Shown here piece by piece: positions 61,479-64,000 of a stretch of DNA of 64,000 bases. Where the stretch lies: positions 1 through 64,000 of the forward strand of contig NZ_JACJVI010000017.1 of the NCBI RefSeq assembly GCF_014237835.1, written 5' to 3'. How positions within the stretch are numbered: the stretch's first letter is position 1; every line of letters begins with the position of its first letter. This DNA comes from Rhizobium sp. AQ_MP (GTDB lineage: Bacteria > Pseudomonadota > Alphaproteobacteria > Rhizobiales > Rhizobiaceae). Position numbers and translations under genes: made by a program. The notes under the pieces were generated by a model. It saw only the letters and a list, made by a program, of their open reading frames with translations, was not told where the DNA came from and made no database searches.

Positions 61479-63515
61479 TTACACCAGATGAAGAGCGCTG
61501 ACGGCGATGTCGATGAGCTTGATGCCTGCAAAGGGAAGGATCAGGCCGCCGACGCCGTAGACCAGCAGGTTGCGGCGCAGGAGTGCCGCAGCACCCGATG
61601 GACGGTAGGCAACACCTTTCAGCGCGAGCGGGATGAGCGCCACGATGATCAGCGCGTTGAAGATGACGGCCGAGAGGATGGCCGACTGCGGTGACGTCAG
61701 CCCCATGATGTTGAGGGCTTCGAGCGCCGGATAGGTGGCGACGAACAGCGCCGGGATGATGGCGAAGTATTTGGCCACGTCATTGGCGATCGAGAACGTC
61801 GTCAGCGAGCCGCGCGTCATCAGGAGCTGCTTGCCGATCTCGACGATCTCGATGAGCTTGGTCGGGCTTGAATCGAGGTCGACCATATTGGCGGCCTCGC
61901 GAGCTGCCTGGGTGCCGGTTTGCATCGCGACCCCAACATCGGCCTGGGCAAGGGCCGGCGCATCATTGGTGCCGTCGCCGCACATGGCGATCAGGCGGCC
62001 GCCCTGCTGTTCCCTGCGGATATAGGCGAGCTTGTCTTCAGGCGTTGCCTGGGCGAGGAAGTCATCGACGCCGGCTTCCGAGGCGATTGCCGCGGCCGTG
62101 ACCGGGTTGTCACCTGTGACCATGACCGTGCGGATGCCCATGGCACGCAGCGCCGCGAAACGTTCCTTGATACCGGGTTTGACCACGTCCTTGAGGTGGA
62201 TGACGCCGAGCAGCCGGTTGCCATCGGCAACGCCGAGCGGCGTGCCGCCGGTGCGGGCCACCTGATCGACAGCGCGGCGGAATTCGGCCGGCGCATCCTG
62301 ATCGGTGAGACCGGCGAACTTCAGCACCGCATCGACGGCGCCTTTGCGCAGGCGGCGCGAACCGATGTCGACGCCGGAAAGGCGGGTTTCGGCGGTGAAG
62401 CCGATGACGGCATCGAACTCGGCCTTCGGCATCGGCACGCCGAACTCGCCTGTCGCCAGCGCCATGACGGAGCGTCCCTCGGGCGTTTCGTCAGAGAGCG
62501 AGGCGATGAGAGCAGCTTCGGCCAGTTCCGCCGGGGTGACGCCCGGGGCGGCCAGAAAGTCGCTGGCCATGCGGTTGCCGAAGGTGATCGTGCCCGTCTT
62601 GTCGAGAAGCAGCGTGTCGACGTCGCCCGCAGCCTCCACCGCGCGGCCGGAGGTGGCGATCACGTTGAAGCGGACCAGGCGGTCCATGCCGGCTATGCCG
62701 ATGGCCGAGAGCAGGCCGCCGATCGTGGTTGGGATCAGGGTGACGAGCAGCGCTGCCAGCACCGTCACCGAAAGCACCGTGCCGGAATAGCCGGCCAGGC
62801 CCCAGATCGCGACGCAGACAAGCAAGAAGATCAGAGTCAGGCCCGAGAGCAGGATCGACAGCGCGATCTCGTTCGGCGTCTTCTGGCGCTGGGCGCCTTC
62901 GATCAGTGCGATCATCCGGTCGACGAAGGACGAGCCCGGCTGGACGGTGATCCTGATCTTGATTTCGTCGGAGAGAACCTGCGTGCCGCCGGTGACCGCC
63001 GAACGGTCTCCACCGGACTCGCGGATGACAGGGGCGGATTCGCCGGTGATGGCGCTTTCATTGACCGAGGCGACGCCCTCGATCACTTCGCCATCGCCGG
63101 GGATCAGCTCGCCGGCTGCGACGAGAACGATATCGCCGACTTTGAGGCTGGAGGCAGGAATGGTTTCCGTCTTCCCGCTGGCTCCGAGCCGGCGGGCGAC
63201 GAGTTCCGACTTGGTCTTTTTCAGGCTGTCGGCCTGAGCGCGGCCCCTACCCTCGGCCACGGCTTCAGCGAAGGTGGCGAAAAGTACGGTGAACCAGAGC
63301 CAGGCGGCGATCTGGCCGGAGAAGCCGGCCTTGCCCGGATCTTGGGCGAGGTCGCGGATGAAGAGGATCGTCACGACGATGGCGACGATCTCGGTCACGA
63401 AGATGACCGGGTTGCGGAGGAGCTTTCGCGGATCGAGCTTCACGACGGCATCGCGCATCGCCGGAAACAGGATTGCAGGGTCGAGAAGACCGGGAGCCTT
63501 GTGGTCTTTTGACAT
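61479..63515 (-). CDS. kdpB: KdpB P-type ATPase subunit
   Basis: 678 aa catalytic subunit. TGES (157-160, with the regulatory Ser), phosphorylation site [10 protein letters not shown] (Asp305), [10 protein letters not shown] nucleotide region, [14 protein letters not shown] and [19 protein letters not shown] hinge, and seven TM segments. ATP hydrolysis drives K+ import through KdpA. All catalytic motifs are intact. Confidence 0.98.
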   Translation of the reverse strand: MSKDHKAPGLLDPAILFPAMRDAVVKLDPRKLLRNPVIFVTEIVAIVVTILFIRDLAQDPGKAGFSGQIAAWLWFTVLFATFAEAVAEGRGRAQADSLKKTKSELVARRLGASGKTETIPASSLKVGDIVLVAAGELIPGDGEVIEGVASVNESAITGESAPVIRESGGDRSAVTGGTQVLSDEIKIRITVQPGSSFVDRMIALIEGAQRQKTPNEIALSILLSGLTLIFLLVCVAIWGLAGYSGTVLSVTVLAALLVTLIPTTIGGLLSAIGIAGMDRLVRFNVIATSGRAVEAAGDVDTLLLDKTGTITFGNRMASDFLAAPGVTPAELAEAALIASLSDETPEGRSVMALATGEFGVPMPKAEFDAVIGFTAETRLSGVDIGSRRLRKGAVDAVLKFAGLTDQDAPAEFRRAVDQVARTGGTPLGVADGNRLLGVIHLKDVVKPGIKERFAALRAMGIRTVMVTGDNPVTAAAIASEAGVDDFLAQATPEDKLAYIRREQQGGRLIAMCGDGTNDAPALAQADVGVAMQTGTQAAREAANMVDLDSSPTKLIEIVEIGKQLLMTRGSLTTFSIANDVAKYFAIIPALFVATYPALEALNIMGLTSPQSAILSAVIFNALIIVALIPLALKGVAYRPSGAAALLRRNLLVYGVGGLILPFAGIKLIDIAVSALHLV

Positions 63516-63525
63516 GGTGGGTCCT

Positions 63526-64000
63526 TTAGAAGGTCTGGCCAGCGAGCATGGCGAAGTGTTCGACGATCGGGCCGAGCACCAGTGCGGGCAGGAATTGCAG
63601 GCCGCCGAGAATGAGGATGATGCCGATCAACAGGCCGACGAAGAGCGGGCCATCGGTCGGGAAGGTGCCGGCGGAAGCGGGCGACTTCACCTTGGCGGCG
63701 AGGGATCCGGCAATCGCCATGACCGGCACGACATAGGCGAAGCGGCCGAGCAGCATGGCGATCCCGAGCGTGGTGTTGTACCAGGGCGTGTTGCCTGTGA
63801 GCCCGCCGAAGGCCGAGCCGTTGTTGCCGGCAGCCGAGGTATAGGCATAGAGGATTTCCGACAGGCCGTGCGGGCCAGCCGTGCCGATGCTTGCCACAGC
63901 AAAGGGCAGCAAGGCCGAGACTGATGTGAACCCGAGGATGACCAGCGGCAGGATGAGCACGGCGAGCATGGCGAACTTCATCTCGCGTCCCTCGATCTTC
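63526..64000 (-). CDS. kdpA: KdpA potassium-translocating subunit, C-terminal part
   Basis: The frame continues off the right edge ([15 protein letters not shown] is read through the last bases), so only the C-terminal 158 residues are present. Includes the selectivity-filter-like turn [13 protein letters not shown] and [19 protein letters not shown]. KdpA is the K+ channel-like subunit. The stop is 10 bases before kdpB. kdpF and the kdp promoter are outside the window. Confidence 0.96.
   Translation of the reverse strand, partial: KIEGREMKFAMLAVLILPLVILGFTSVSALLPFAVASIGTAGPHGLSEILYAYTSAAGNNGSAFGGLTGNTPWYNTTLGIAMLLGRFAYVVPVMAIAGSLAAKVKSPASAGTFPTDGPLFVGLLIGIILILGGLQFLPALVLGPIVEHFAMLAGQTF

Noticed and set aside
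61920..63512. 530-codon plus-strand frame opposite kdpB, and similar long frames at 34796-36577 and 59772-60938
   Set aside because: Shadow frames caused by high third-position GC; the opposite-strand genes are certain.
1..64000. CRISPR arrays, transposases, integrases, tRNA or rRNA genes
   Set aside because: I looked for regular direct repeats, DDE/tyrosine recombinase motifs and conserved RNA sequences and recognised none; a dedicated search could still find a divergent tRNA.

Overview
The window looks like a Rhizobiaceae-type alphaproteobacterium (Agrobacterium, Rhizobium and relatives). The basis is high GC, long antisense shadow frames, SorC, FGGY and GlpD-type catabolic genes of the rhizobial kind, a fused two-domain permease, a complete kdp operon and frequent ATGA/GTGA gene overlaps. 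The species cannot be fixed from sequence alone. I recognised no rRNA, tRNA, CRISPR array or transposase. Most genes are on the minus strand.

Layout. (1) 1-4 kb: accessory genes of unknown function, one cut by the left edge, including a possible PD-(D/E)XK-fold protein. (2) 4.1-24.5 kb: a dense defence/DNA-metabolism island. It holds a PUA/EVE-like+HNH nuclease. It holds a six-gene type I restriction operon (hsdR-hsdM-hsdS, a small possible B3-like protein, an unknown protein, and a PUA/EVE-like+GIY-YIG nuclease). A helicase-IV relative carries an inserted nuclease and C-terminal zinc ribbons. A MazG-like pyrophosphohydrolase is followed by a HigB-like toxin and an HTH-ImmA/IrrE metallopeptidase. 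A thymidylate-synthase-family enzyme with Asp at the Asn177 position is paired with a likely alpha-glutamyl/putrescinyl-thymine pyrophosphorylase (clade 3) relative. Last comes a Gabija-type GajA/GajB pair. The synthase/pyrophosphorylase pair is the strongest candidate for an under-described system, a base- or nucleotide-modification pathway embedded in a defence island.

(3) 25.1-37.0 kb: a polyol/sugar catabolic locus with an ABC importer, SorC regulator, aldo/keto reductase, GlpD-like dehydrogenase, LsrF-like aldolase, FGGY kinase and GMC oxidoreductase, plus a divergent LsrG/ABM-like gene. It has the parts list of an Lsr system with an erythritol-type kinase and dehydrogenase. (4) 37.6-47.1 kb: an AfuABC/FbpABC-like importer with two tandem paralogous binding proteins, an inositol-monophosphatase-family enzyme and a divergent two-component system. 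Uptake and dephosphorylation of an organophosphate is a plausible reading. (5) 47.5-56.9 kb: metal-resistance genes, namely glutaredoxin-MauE with a divergent MerR, a DUF411 protein, a small periplasmic protein, an HME-RND pump with a fused adaptor, and a two-component system. (6) 57.5-64 kb: kdpA(partial)BCDE for high-affinity potassium uptake.

A 300-bp repeat of unknown nature occurs four times in the same orientation (24.8, 37.1, 47.1 and 57.2 kb, the last truncated). It sits exactly between modules 2/3, 3/4, 4/5 and 5/6, suggesting that modules were inserted, exchanged or can be deleted at these repeats.
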